A DNA stretch of 64,000 nucleotides from Labia minor (GCA_963082975.1 OY720346.1:43191296-43255295); one strand, 5' to 3'; positions 35,200 through 46,936 are shown, counted from the first letter of the stretch. Notes: a model not told the origin generated them from the sequence alone. Program-made: numbers and translations.

Positions 35200-35826
35200 A
35201 ATAACTTGACCTGTGGCCAGGCACAGAACCGACTGACGGTTTGAAATAAATTAATTTCCAACTACAGAAACAATTTCAAATAATTTAAATGTATCTATTA
35301 ATGTAATAAAAAACAGATATGGATATAACAAAAATATTTTTAATTTTATTTTATTTATAATATATATGTAAGACCAGGCTGTGACGTCATGGATGACGTC
35401 ATATAATTTTAAATCAAGAAAAAACTAATAAATATGATTTTTCTTGAGGATAAAGCCAATACAAAGTGCATGATTGGTGGAGATATATAAAAAAATCTCC
35501 TCATGTGAGATTTGGTGTGAAAATAACCCTTCCCTTCCTATCGTCGATCGCTAATACTACCACTTCCGGTTTCCGGATATACACCAAAATTTGATCAATT
35601 CATCCTACTGATCCATTAAGTAAATATACCAAATTTTATCAAAATTCGTTAGCCATTCAATCTGTACACCTCTATATGGACACACAACGGACGGACGGAC
35701 GGACAGACGGACAGACATCATGCTAAAGATACTTTTTCAGTTAACAAAATGCTAAGATATGTAAAAATCTCCAGATGTGAAATTTGGTGTGAAAACAGTA
35801 CCTTTCCTTCCTATCGTCGGGCGAGA
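35200..35826 (-). mobile_element. Family A copy A7
   Basis: Inverted A element from TAACTTGACCTGTGGCCAGG to CCTATCGTCGGGCGAG. The two TGACGTCA sites (about 35382 and 35394) are only a few bases apart because the spacer present in other copies is shortened. The 5' end is slightly altered. Confidence 0.85.
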
Positions 35827-35829
35827 ATA

Positions 35830-36377
35830 TTATATGAACTACATTTAGCAAAGCAATTATAATATATTTGTTTTTTAAAATGAATTTCAATTGGTGTAAA
35901 AATTATTAAATTAAATTAATTGAAATCAATTAAAAATAAAAAGTTTATTTTCATCTATGACCATAGACCACAAAATTTTAAAAAACAAAGAGATTATAAT
36001 AAACCGGATAATTGACACAAATAAGAGAAGAAAAGTATTTTAGTAGGAAAATAGTGTTAGGTTGATCAAGAAAATAATATTGATAGTGGAGAGGAAAGAA
36101 ATATAAAACTTAAATACCAGAATTACAAAATAGAAATTTAATGAAAATGGCTGAGAAATAGTTAGAAACAAAGAAAGAGCCTATTACATTAATAAAAATG
36201 AAAATTGTTTTTTTTTTTATATTTTCTTTTTGAATAATTAAAAATTGAAATCATAAGTACCTACCGAAGTATATCAACATGTTGTATATTTATGAAAAGT
36301 TTATCATCTTATTTGTCGCGTTGATGATTTTACGGCTGAGAGACTTCACACATTCACTCATCCGTATACAATGTAAA

Positions 36378-36419
<42 letters not shown>

Positions 36420-37300
36420 TGTGTATTAGTTACTACCCTCACATCTGTATTTATTCGCCTACAAGTCAACAGTAAACCTTCAGAGAGGATTATTATTATT
36501 ATTATTATTATTAGCTGCATATGCAGATTCGAATAGACTACATAATAATAATAATAATACCTACATAAGTGTGTTTGACTAATCCATATGTGAGTAAGTG
36601 GAAAGAGAGAGGCTCCGCTCAACGATTTATGGATGTAAACCTCTTTGTTATGTTTCATTATAGTGAAGATAGGCATGTCTAAATACAAACTAATTGCTAA
36701 TCGGATTTAAGACACTCTCTTCTTTAATATTCACCCTCTCTATCTCCCCCACTCTCTTCTAACACCAACGAGCAACCCTTATAAATCCACAAATCTCATT
36801 CTATCAACAATGAATTGAGAAACAATCTAATTATAAACATTAAGAAATCAATTTTAATATAAATATAAATATTATGAATATTTCAATATTATATATATTT
36901 ATATGTAATTCTACAATATAATCTGAAATATAAAAATATTAATTATAAACAGGAAATTTGCTTTTTTTTATTCGTTATTTTCAATACTTTATCATATTAA
37001 AAAGTTAAAATTATAAATAAATATTATTTTTTTTAGATATTCTCGTGCTCATTAAATGTATCAAGAATGGGTAGATTATTTTGAAATATTTTATCAAGAG
37101 AAATTATATCAAAATGTAACTTTAACAATTAAAAGAATTTATAAAATTTGTTTATATTTATGAATTATTATTATCAAATAAATGAATGAATGAAGTATGT
37201 CTATATAATCATAATGATGAAGATTTAGAACGTTATTATTAGGGGGTAAAAAATTAAAATTAAAATTAATAGTTCTCAATTGTAATAGAATAGAATTAAG
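35830..37300. other. Low-copy AT-rich DNA with simple repeats
   Basis: (TA)n at about 36386-36416 and (ATT)n at 36489-36513, with (AAT)n at 36543-36558. Long frames over this stretch on both strands are made by these repeats. No gene recognised. Confidence 0.5.
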
Positions 37301-37304
37301 TTTA

Positions 37305-37690
37305 TTTATTATACAGATTACTGAATCCTGACATATTCCAATGTGACAGACTCACAAATGATAAATGTTTCTTTTAGTCAAAAATCTGTCTATTCAATAA
37401 TAACTAATAACTAATTAATAAATACAATATAAAATAAATAAATAAATAAATAGTTGAATAAATAATAAAAATAAATATCACCACTCAAATAAGGGACCTT
37501 AAAAGGGTCCCCATTGAACATAAAAAATAACAACAAAAAACAATTTATATTTACAAATAAATAAATAAATAAATAAATAATAATTAAATACTATATTTTG
37601 TATAACAATCTAATCCTATCCAGAAACAAACAAATTCTCAATATTTTAAACTTTTCCTAAAATAGATCCCTTATATTCAAATCTTCCTAT
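37305..37690. repeat. Dispersed repeat C, copy 1
   Basis: Shares about 380 bases in order with 41015-41430: TTACTGAATCCTGACA, TCTATTCAATAAT, AAATATCACC, a GGGACCTTAAAAGGGTCCC hairpin, CCATTGAACAT, an AAATAAATAA-rich part, then ATAACAATCTAATCCTAT and AAACAAATTCTCAA. Non-coding and unclassified; it could be the 3' end of a retroelement or a MITE. Confidence 0.7.
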
Positions 37691-37699
37691 TTACATGAA

Positions 37700-39160
37700 C
37701 AGATATATTATATTTATAGGCTGATTTGGTATTTTAGATTAAATATATATTTTATATACTTATATATATATATAAATGTAAATTAAATAAATATTGAGTT
37801 AGAAGGTGAGTAAAAAAAGATGTGATATATATAGAAGGGATTTTTTTTAAGGAAAAAAAATGGATAAAGAAGGGGTCGAAGGAAGTAGAGGGAGGTAAGG
37901 GATGGGAGAGAAATATTGACCTTCGGTGAGTGTAGATTAAGGACCAGGTGGGTTAAATCATGACAGCAATATAAGGGGTGAGAGGATATATATGGAAGGA
38001 AGATGGTTGATCGGTTGGTTGGTTAGCCTAACTCAACTGAAGAGTGGATATTATCGAGACAGTAGAGATTTAAAACTTCCAACTCCCCTGACAAATAAAT
38101 AAAGTCAAGATGGTCTTTTTATAGATACTAGTATATTGAAGTTATTTAAAAAGATAGACATTTTTATTTCTAAATAATAAATCAATATTAAAGAAAAAAC
38201 AAATCACCATTGTTTATATACTTATAAACCATTTAATTGATAAATTAAGTTGTAGCGCATATTTGTTTTTCCTTGTTGCGTGATTACTTGATTATGATAT
38301 AATCGTTATCAAAATATTATCGCTTATTAAAATATATTCATATAGAATAAATTATAACCTATTATTATTATTATAGTCTTAAGAGCATATAAACTTGATT
38401 TATTTATCAAGAATTTAATAAGAGAGTGGAAAAAATAAATAAATAAAATTGAAAGACTTGAAAAAAAAAAATAATTTAGATTGAAGAGAGGTTCAGAGAT
38501 TTGAAGATAAGTCTCTCTTGCATTTAATAATTTAAAAAAAAAAATATTTAGAAAAAGAGAATATTGAAGAGAAGTTAATGTCAATTATAATATAATAAAA
38601 CTGCTCAAAAGATTTTGGCCCCAAAATCCTATTCTCTTCCAATTTTCTCACCTGCATTGTCTGTCCACCACATCCTTGTCCCATCAATTCTAATTGATCT
38701 TATATCAAATAAATTTCCCGAGGGCCTTTGCTCACCCAAGAATATATTTTAATAATTCTTGCTAGAAATTTCTATTTTTATATTGATTGTCGAACAGATT
38801 CCCTGAGTAGGTATTGGATCAGCAAAGTGTTAGCCAATGTAACCACAATCATTCCTATTCATTTTTACTATTCGTTTTTACTATCCTCGACACAAATCCG
38901 AATCAGACAAATTAATTTTTCATGAATCTCTATTAAAATTAAAATTTAAAAAATAACTTTAATAAAAATTTTAAAAGAAGTTGAATAATATTAATTTAAT
39001 TAATATAATAAATATTTTGTAAGTATTCATTTATTCAAATAATATTATCAAATGAAAATTTTTACTGATGAAAGCATAAACATGGATATAAATAAACAGA
39101 AATACTCAATAAATTATAATTTAAAAAACGGTTTCCTCCATCTATAAAGGTATATATATC
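37700..39160. other. Low-copy AT-rich DNA
   Basis: A GC-richer island at 37855-38100 (GGACCAGGTGGGTTAAATCA area) and another at 38610-38910 are single copy. No gene recognised. Confidence 0.4.
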
Positions 39161-39164
39161 TATC

Positions 39165-39470
39165 TCTGTGATTCTATGGAACTCGAAAGATCTTGGTCGC
39201 AAAGTATCCCTATCCTGAGTCACAATCCTCCAATCCCTACCCTCTCCCATCTCTCTCACATCCCTCCCTACATTGTCCACCCACCGTCTCCGCCATTCCC
39301 GGTGACCTCATCTTTCTTTTTCCCATAAATGCTGCGAAGACTCCTATTCTCAAATACTCTAAATCTACTCTCGTCTTACAAAGTAATAGACCATGCCTCG
39401 CCCCCATATAATACAACCGGCAAAATAATTGTTTTAGATATTTTAACTATTATCACCTTTGATAATACAC
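39165..39470 (-). mobile_element. LINE 3' fragment
   Basis: Plus-strand landmarks match the minus-strand LINE tail at 15900: a TCTATGGAACTC-type end, TATCCCTATCCTGAGTCACA, CCCATAAATGCTGCGAAGAC TCC, CTCAAATACTCTAAATCTAC and CCCCCATATAATACAACCGG. The middle part is deleted relative to that copy. Confidence 0.75.
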
Positions 39471-39539
39471 TTGTGAATACACTCTACTAAAGGTTTTCCA
39501 ATATATTTGATATCTATAAAGATATAATAGGAATAATAT

Positions 39540-39890
39540 GTGAGTTAATGTTTTTCTTCCAGAAATCGCAGAGATTTTTCTCATAATTTTAGAAAAAAGC
39601 ATTATTGAGATTACAAGACAACTCCGAGTATTAGATAAATTTTAAAAAATTAATTTCTGAAATTTTTGATTAGATATTGATAAATTTTATAGCATATGTT
39701 CAAATTCAATGCTAATATATAAGATTAGAGAGGAGGAATTTCATCGTATTCGGTTGAACCAATTTTGAATATATATTTCCCTGGTGAAAAATTCTAAAAT
39801 GATATTTGGATTCTCGAGGTAATGAAACGTAAAGAAATGTAAAAATTTATAAATTCTAAACAATGAGTAGACAAAAAAAAACCATTATTT
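39540..39890 (+). repeat. Diverged dispersed repeat D, copy 2
   Basis: Blocks in the same order as 43820-44060: TTTTTGATTAGATATTGATA, TATTCGGTTGAACCAATTTT, TTTGGATTCTCGAGGTAATG, AACGTAAAGAAATG and ATAAATTCTAAACAATGAG. The block ending AACCAATTTTGA resembles the AACCGATTTTGATG of family A. Confidence 0.55.
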
Positions 39891-39899
39891 ATATATATA

Positions 39900-41010
39900 T
39901 ATATGTATATTTATCAATAGTGTTGTTAATATTATTTGGATGTATATAGATGAGGTAGGAGGTTTTGGATAAAAGCCTATCAGGCTAATGCCTTGGCAGG
40001 GCTTTAGGGAATATCCATCGGGAAGACACCTGGACGGAAGAGAACGGAACGGAAGCCCAGGCTTTCACAAAGACCGCCCCCGTATTTGCCCTTTACTACA
40101 TAGAGAGAGTGAGATAGAGAGAGAAAGCAGCCCTTATCAGTTCAAACTCCCACTCTCACCCACCCACGACACACAAGTCATCCATCCTTTAACATGAAAT
40201 GTCATTACATGTCTCTTGTAAAGGGAAACAGACACACGTACCCACACAAGCAAACACACACAAACACATGGGTAATGAATTCACAAACAGATGTAACTCT
40301 TAATGCCACACACTGTTTGACAACAACAACACAACAACAACATCATGCTACAATTAATTATTTTATCTAGAAACGATACATTTAGAAATAATAATGAAGA
40401 AACCGACAACAATAACCAATAAATTAGTATGAATAAAATTGTTGTTTGTGGTTCAAATTCAATTATCGAATACAAAATAAAGACATTATTATTATTATTA
40501 TTATTATTTGAGGATCGAGGCATTTCAGGTGCTACGGCCATTTGTGCCTTAAAGAAATCATCCACCGTACTAGATAAATTTCATTTATCTCCAAGCAATC
40601 CCTACAGGAGGTGGAGAAGCACCAAGCTTCGAAGAATTAATATAGGGGGTGCTACAAGCCCTTCGACGCCGCCAGAGAGATGAACGAAGCTTCAGCGAGA
40701 GCCATGTTTATTCATTCGTGTTTTGAACATCCACTGAATCACATCATTGCAGGACATACAGTCCACATCATCGTATTTCTTTGAACCTGTATCATAACAC
40801 ATTAAATGTTTATATTTCTTTAAAACTCATAAATATATATTATATTATTTGCAATCATTTCATTTATAAACATTTATTCATTTTCATACTATTTCTCCAG
40901 ATTACATTATTACAGATACACAACAAGCTTTCTTTAAATAATTCGTCAAGCATACATTCAACAAAACAGGGAGAATTTCATCTTCGCCGGGGCACAGCCA
41001 GGCAAACAGT
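39900..41010. other. Low-copy DNA with two GC-richer islands
   Basis: 39955-40180 (GGAACGGAAGCCCAGGC area, ending in (GA)n and CAC-rich sequence) and 40510-40760 are less AT-rich. The second has AG before GATCGAGGCATTTCAGGTGC and an open frame to TGA at 40681, with no recognised domain on either strand. A (TTA)n run lies at 40487-40508. Confidence 0.4.
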
Positions 41011-41014
41011 AAAT

Positions 41015-41430
41015 TACTGAATCCTGACCGATTCTATTGTGCTAGTTCACTTGGAAAGAATAATTTTTACTTTTAGACCAAAAACAATCTATTCAATAAT
41101 TAACCAAATACAAATACAATATACAATAAATAAATTAATAGATGAATAAATAATAAAAAATATCACCGCTCAAAAAGGGACTGTAAAAGGGTCCCTATTG
41201 AACATGACTAGAATATAATAATAAAAACAACAATAATAAACTACGCAGAAAATAATAATAACAAAAACAACAATTTATTTTTACAAATAAACAAATAAAT
41301 AATAAATAAATAAATAGCAATAAATAAAAAATAATAATAATAATTAAATAAATACTATGTTTTGTATAGCAATCTAATCCTATGTAGAAACCTAAACAAA
41401 TTCTCAAAATTTTCAAACTTTTATTTATTA
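41015..41430. repeat. Dispersed repeat C, copy 2
   Basis: Second copy of the 37305 repeat, longer because of AAT-type expansions. The hairpin here reads GGGACTGTAAAAGGGTCCC. It is directly followed by the unassigned segment 41430-41740. Confidence 0.7.
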
Positions 41431-41760
41431 TTTAATAAAAAAACTTCTGACTTCTGTACATCCTATAGTAGGACAGTGCCTATTATCAATTCGTTTGCCG
41501 CCTAAGGATGTTAAAGGTGTTCTAAGATCAGTAAAACGGATCCTCTGAACCATTATCTTAATTTCCTTGAACGGAGGCGCTACTTTTTATTTCAAATACC
41601 TTCCCAATTTTGATACCGGAGACTGGTTGAACTCCGTCCCATTGACCAAATCTAAAGAAATTCGCTTGATAGGCTCGGGACTTGAAACCGTACTACGAGA
41701 ATGAGATTAAAAGTCCGTGGCTTTCTTTCACTGAGGTCTTGATTATATAATAAAGAATAG
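41431..41760 (-). other. Unassigned GC-richer, coding-like fossil segment
   Basis: Less AT-rich than the flanks and adjacent to repeat C. Minus-strand frames give protein-like pieces (IKRISLDLVNGTEF, KVAPPFKEIKIMVQRI, CPTIGCTEV) interrupted by stops. I do not recognise the family. Its link to repeat C suggests a retroelement 3' part, but only one copy carries it here. Confidence 0.35.
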
Positions 41761-41764
41761 TAAT

Positions 41765-43040
41765 TTTTCATAACTGATAGGGACTCATTTTCATAATGTA
41801 TATGTTATTACATAATATATTAATGGAGAGAGGCTGATTAAGATCTGGAAAAGATAAACATATTATTTACATGTTATAAACAAACATAATTTAAGTACTT
41901 GCTGGTATATTGTATATATATAATTGATTTTTATTAAACTACCACTGTGAATGAAGTATGGCGATTTTGATACAAAACAGAGTATGGCTTTTTTATTTGT
42001 ATTTTTTTAAATGTTTTATGATTCCAAAAATTTATTTTATATATGATATAAAATATAACTTATATTTATATATTAATCTGTGTTGTATATTCATATACAA
42101 AAATATATTATATTTAAATTATATAATTTTCTTTTATTATATATAAATTATTTTTTTTTTAATTAAAAGATTTAAGATTTTTTCTTTATATTATGTGATG
42201 TAATTTTAATCTAAAATTGAGATTAAAGCAGAGGAAAAAAAATGAAATCTAAAAGTGTGGCAGGCATGCTTATTTGCCCTTTTAGAAATCCCCGTCTCCT
42301 CTCGTTTCCCCATACTCATACTATCAACCTTCTTAATCTTTTCTTTACAAGGGGTTAAAGAGAGAGAGAGAGAAAATAAAATAAGAAACCTCTCAATCAT
42401 TTATCATCATTAGTAAAGTACGTTACTCAAATATACATTGAAAATTATGTTTATAAGGGAAAGGAATTAATTCCCTCTTAAACCTTAAATAAAAATCCAG
42501 TGAAAAGAAGAAAACAATTTGAAAAATCAATATTTTATCAATTTATATTTATATTTAAATATAAATTCTTTAAAATTTAAAGATTAGTCAAAATTACATT
42601 TCATGTTTCAATTAATAATCATTAAGTTTTTCTTTAAAATGCATATTATTTTAGTTATTTTAGTGTCTTTATTAAAATAAAATATAATTAAAAAAATGAG
42701 ATGGAGATAATACAAAACAAAACAAAAAAATTTAAATGATAGTACATCCAGCTAGACAGTAATTAAAAATTGTTGATTAATACAAAAATAAAAGAAAATA
42801 ATAATATTAATAACAAAGTTAATTTATTTTATCTCTCTATATACAATTATATACAAAGTAATAAATTTTTTTTATATATATAATACACAAAATAATAAAT
42901 AAATTAAAAAAATAAATTAAAAATTACATAAAACAAATAATAAAATTTAATTTATTTATTTTATTTTTTTTTATTGATTTATTCATTAATTTATTTTTCA
43001 AAAATTAGAAATGAAGCTAATATCTCTATAAAATAAAATA
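41765..43040. other. Very AT-rich DNA
   Basis: No gene recognised. The open frame 41958-42146 is compositional (Phe, Tyr and Ile only). Confidence 0.5.
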
Positions 43041-43048
43041 TAGTAGAC

Positions 43049-44378
43049 CAAGGATGGCGAACCTTTTTCAATGTCCGTGCCACAAAATTATAAAAAATCT
43101 TTTGTAGTAACTAACGTGCCACAAAATTGTCATGATTGATTTTTTTCTCCACCACATGTAACTCTTTTAGTGTTAATATATTATCGAATATTTTTATATA
43201 ACTAAAAGTGTTATAATTTTAAATTTCAAGCTTTATACTAAAAAAATAAAATGATTATGAAAAAATGTGGAATTTATTTGTTGTAAAAATAGATCTTTCC
43301 TAAAAATTGTCTATTAATTTTTTTTTTTATTTTATTTTTATTATATGAAAATTTTTTAATTGATTTTAGTGTGTAGTGCTGTGGATTCATTATATAATTT
43401 CTAATATTTAACTGAATTTTAGGCAAATTCTCATTTCGACATTTTTGAAAAAAATCCTTGTTTTATTATTCTAATAACTTTCTTTCTATCTCAGATGATA
43501 TTCAAAAATTTCAGAAATTATTAGATATCATCAATATAATTTCGACCAAATTCTTGTAAATTATCTAGATAAATTATGTTTGTTAATACACGTTGGAATA
43601 GTATTGGTGAAATATATCGAAATGAAATCTTTCTCCCTTACAGATAATGACCAAAAAGTAAAATTTATATAGATAATATCGTGAACCACTTGCAATTTCT
43701 TGTTTTAACAATGCTGTGCTAAATTCTAAGAAAAGATTGTGATTCTGGCACTATTTTCCAACCGTCTCTATGGGCAAAGTAAAGTTTTGTTAAGCTTGAT
43801 ATACATTTTAAAAAAATATGTTTTTTTTTATAAATATTGATAAAATTTACAGCATATATTAAAATAAGAGCATATAAGAATATTCTGGTAATATTTTATT
43901 GTAATCGGCTCAACCAATTTTGAGTTTATAACTTCACAATTTTCTGGACAAAGAGACGGATAGAATGATAGATATGAAAAGTCAAATTTGGATTCTCAAG
44001 GTCATGAAAAGTAAAGATTTGCAAAAAATTTCAAATCCTAAACAATTCGATTTGTACGGGAGGGGGGGTAACAACACTCAATGATATTAACAAAAGTCCA
44101 AACATCAAACTGCATATACTGTATTTATCATGAATGTTTTTATATTGCGAGGGAATTCAAACGACATTTCAATAATAAAATGTAAAATTTGCCGGTTTCA
44201 TCTACTAAGATAGATAAATAAATATTTAGTACTACAAATTTCATAAATTAAAATTTTAATGGGTATTGTTCAATTTTAACTCATTTCTATTGAAGAAAGT
44301 TAAAATTATTCAAAAAATAATCTTGTCTTTGTGCGTGCCATCAAAATTTTCAAACGTGCCATAGGTTCCCCATCTCTG
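43049..44378. mobile_element. hAT-type element (1.33 kb) with 8-bp target duplication
   Basis: Ends CAAGGATGGCGAACCTTTTT and GGTTCCCCATCTCTG are inverted hAT-type termini, with subterminal GTGCCACAAAA and CGTGCCATCAAAA blocks in mirrored order. Flanks TAGTAGAC (43041-43048) and TACTAGAC (44379-44386) match in 7 of 8 bases. The interior has no intact transposase and carries a copy of repeat D (43820-44060). Non-autonomous. Confidence 0.88.
43820..44060 (+). repeat. Diverged dispersed repeat D, copy 3 (inside hAT)
   Basis: Contains GTAATCGGCTCAACCAATTT, GACAAAGAGACGGATAGAAT, TTTGGATTCTCAAGGTCATG and AAGATTTGCAAAAAATTTCA. The middle reads like the CGGCTCAACCGATTTTGATG and GGACAGAC region of family A, so D may be an older relative of A. 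Confidence 0.55.
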
Positions 44379-44389
44379 TACTAGACTCT

Positions 44390-44450
44390 TCAGTGGTTTA
44401 GTGGTTAGTAAGACAGTCTACCACACTGAAGACTCGAGTTCGGCCCTAGG
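44390..44450 (+). other. tRNA-like sequence (tRNA fossil or SINE head)
   Basis: The segment has an A-box-like TGGTTTAGTGGTTAGTA and a B-box-like GAGTTCGGCCC. Between them CAGT-CTACCAC-ACTG forms a 4-bp stem with a 7-base loop, U33 and a central ACC like an anticodon arm. The T-arm and acceptor stem pair poorly and no proper 3' end is present. A decayed tRNA or a SINE head truncated by the adjacent hAT MITE fits better than a working tRNA-Gly gene. Confidence 0.4.
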
Positions 44451-44451
44451 A

Positions 44452-44775
44452 TAGAGGTCGGGAACCTTTTGAGACAGACGAGCCAAAAGTTACAATTTAC
44501 AAAATTTCCTTATTTTTAAAGAGCCACTAATATTTTTGTTTCAATATTATAATATTTGAATTGGATTTGGGTAGATGGTATAAAATTTATTTTTTATTTC
44601 AAATAACTGTTCCCAGTGAGTGTTATTATCATGTTTGCAGTATTTGTTTGTTTTTTTTGCGCAATATAATATTTGCAATTTTGAAAATAAAATAATATAA
44701 TTATTAATATTTACGCATGGAAATAGAGAGCCATAAATGATATAGAAAGAGCGAGCCGTAGGTTGCCGACAACTG
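44452..44775. mobile_element. hAT MITE (324 bp)
   Basis: Starts TAGAGGTCGGGAACCTTTTG (expected CAGAGGTC; first base changed) and ends GCCGTAGGTTGCCGACAACTG. Subterminal ACGAGCCAAAAG and GAGCGAGCCGTAG mirror each other. The flanks do not give a clean 8-bp duplication. No coding capacity. Confidence 0.7.
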
Positions 44776-44862
44776 GTGTAGGGAAATACAATAATTAATA
44801 ATTTCACTTTAAAGCTCTGCGTGATTCTCAGGGTCTCTATCAGGTAATAATAAGAAAATATA

Positions 44863-46879
44863 GGGTAAGGGGTTGCTCAAGTCGTACCCTTTAAGAAAAA
44901 AATCGTATAGAACCTAGGATTTATCTAATAAATAAAAATGAAATGTGTTGTTCACAACATGTACTAATATTATAGTTATTTATTATAGCGAAAATATAAA
45001 ATTTATATGCTTTCACGTAAAATAAACTAAATTTTAAAATACTTACATCGGTACGACTAAAGAAACCGGTTTCCTAAGTCGTATCACCTATAGCCTAAGT
45101 CGTACCTAAAGATTAAATTCAGCAACAAAATTAATAAAAATTTATTTTTTATTAATCTGTTTACATGATACATAATCAATCAGATAAATCAGGTTTGCAA
45201 ACATCACTTATATATTTTTACCGACCGACGATAGTAAGGGAGGTATTGTTTTGACACCAAATTTCACATGTGGAGATTTTTACATATTACATATTTACAC
45301 GAATGCATTTTCTTAACAGAAAAAAGTATTTTTAGCATGATGTCTGTCCGTCCGTCCGTCCGTCCGTCTGTCCGAATAGATGTGTACAGCCTGAACGGCT
45401 CAACCGATTTTGATGAAATTTGGTATATTTACTTAATGCATCAGTGGGATGAATTGATCAACTTTTGGTGCAAATCCGGAAACCGGAAGTGGTAGTATTA
45501 CCGATCAACGATAGGAAGGGAAGGGTTATTTTCACACCAAATTTCACATGAGGAGATTTTTTACATATCACCACGAATCATGCACTTGGTATTGGTTTTA
45601 TCCTCGAGAAAAATCATCTTTATTAGTTTTTTCTTAATTTAAAATTATATGACGTCACCCAGCCCTTCATGACGTCACAGCCTCGGGTAACGCCGGGCAA
45701 CGCCGGCTACTTCAGCTATATATTATAAATAAAATAAAATTAAAAATATTTATGTTCTATCCATATCTGTTTTTTCTTACATTAATAGATATATTAAAAT
45801 TATTTGAAATTGTTCCTGTAGCTGGAAATTAATTTATTTCAAACCGTCGGTCGGTTCGGGCCTGGCCACAGGTCAACTTATTTTGTCCTATTATCAACTC
45901 CAGTGCATAAATCGTGAGCCCTTAATTTGCATTTCAAGCAACTAATCATGCTTTCCTCTCCATCTTCTTAAAACAAAACCAATTATTTTTCTTCTTTTTA
46001 GTTTTTAATGCCATTTCTTTTTTATTAATTTTTGCATTTCTTTTATTTGTTGCAATTCTTACATTTGCTTTATTCTGTGTTGAAGTTATTTCGATTGGCG
46101 AGGTAGAGCATCGACTGTTTCATTTTATTATTGGGATAGGAGCTAAATTATTTAAATGAATTTCTATTTGATTTATAGACGCTTCCGTTTCTATTTCAAG
46201 AATTTCTTTATTTTCCTGTGTAGCCACTGTAGAAAGATTTTCTTGATTATTGAAGTAAAAACGAGGGAGTTCGTAAAGAGTTTGCAATCACAGGTGTAGA
46301 AGCACAAAAATCATCATCAAATGCATACTTGTGCCATGCCAAATACCAGTAGTTTAAAACCATTCAAAGCAATATCCATCCTGTTGCGACATAATTATGG
46401 CTAAAAAATAAAAAATGAAAGCAAATTCAGTTGAGAACAGGTTAAAAAATAATTAATTTCTTAATTCATACCAGTAAGATTTAGGAATATCATATGGGTA
46501 CGACTTGAGGCACAGTACAAGTTAGCATTAAAAATAAGCATAACCAAACATTGAATAAAATCAATTCAATCTCGTTTCGGCTAAACTATTAAATATGTTC
46601 TTCTGAATTTATATTTAAGAAGTAAAATCATTTTAGGAATAATTAACCTGCAATATTAACTTCGAAAAATATACAGAAAATTGTAAGAAAAATGAAATGA
46701 ACTTACTTAATGAGAAAATTTATAACAAACCACTTTTAATAAAATAAAATAACACCTAAAATATGGGGTTGACTTATATACATATATTCCATTTTGTTGT
46801 ATGAGCGATTGTCTGCACAGTTCGTTCAAAATTCAAGAGGTACGAATTAAGCACTGGTACGACTTGAGCAACCTTACCC
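44863..46879 (-). mobile_element. Pogo-like DNA transposon (2.0 kb), split by A8
   Basis: Ends GGGTAAGGGGTTGCTCAAGT and ACTTGAGCAACCTTACCC are inverted and flanked by TA on both sides. The motif AAGTCGTACC is repeated near both ends. Minus-strand coding remains at 45885-46300 are the transposase tail: an acidic stretch (TQENKEILEIETEASINQ), a lysine-rich stretch (KKEMALKTKKKKNN), and CLKCKLRAHDLCTGV. That C-x-x-C-K-x-x-x-H-x-x-C-x-G ending is the zinc-finger-like tail known from many insect pogo-type transposases. The frames are broken and the DDE core is absent, so it is dead. Confidence 0.8.
45215..45883 (+). mobile_element. Family A copy A8 with GC-rich internal block
   Basis: A complete A element in a T-run (TATATTTTTACCGACC), ending GGCCACAGGTCAACTTATT. 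Both TGACGTCA sites are present (about 45650 and 45670). Where other copies read CAGCCTGGTCTTACATATA, A8 has a GC-rich block (GGGTAACGCCGGGCAACGCC then GGCTACTTCAGCTA) at about 45685-45718 that looks like the 3' terminus of a different or older Helitron. Confidence 0.88.
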
Positions 46880-46904
46880 TACTATATAATTTCCAATGGA
46901 TGAT

Positions 46905-46936
46905 TAGGTATAGGTTAGGTTAGGTTAAGCTAGGTA
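46905..46936 (+). repeat. Short TTAGG-like run
   Basis: TAGGTTAGGTTAGGTTAAGC has three or so units of the arthropod telomere repeat TTAGG. It is too short to argue for a telomere or fusion and may be chance or a small insertion at a repaired break. Confidence 0.5.

Noticed and set aside
36290-36688. 132-residue open frame on the minus strand
   Set aside because: It runs through (TA)n and (ATT)n tracts, giving Tyr-Ile and Ile repeats, with no domain and no conserved composition.
44390-44450. Functional tRNA-Gly gene
   Set aside because: The anticodon arm is plausible, but the T-arm and acceptor stem do not pair and the 3' side is replaced by a hAT MITE.
46905-46936. Interstitial telomere from TTAGG units
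   Set aside because: Only about three units; far too short for a telomere-derived array.
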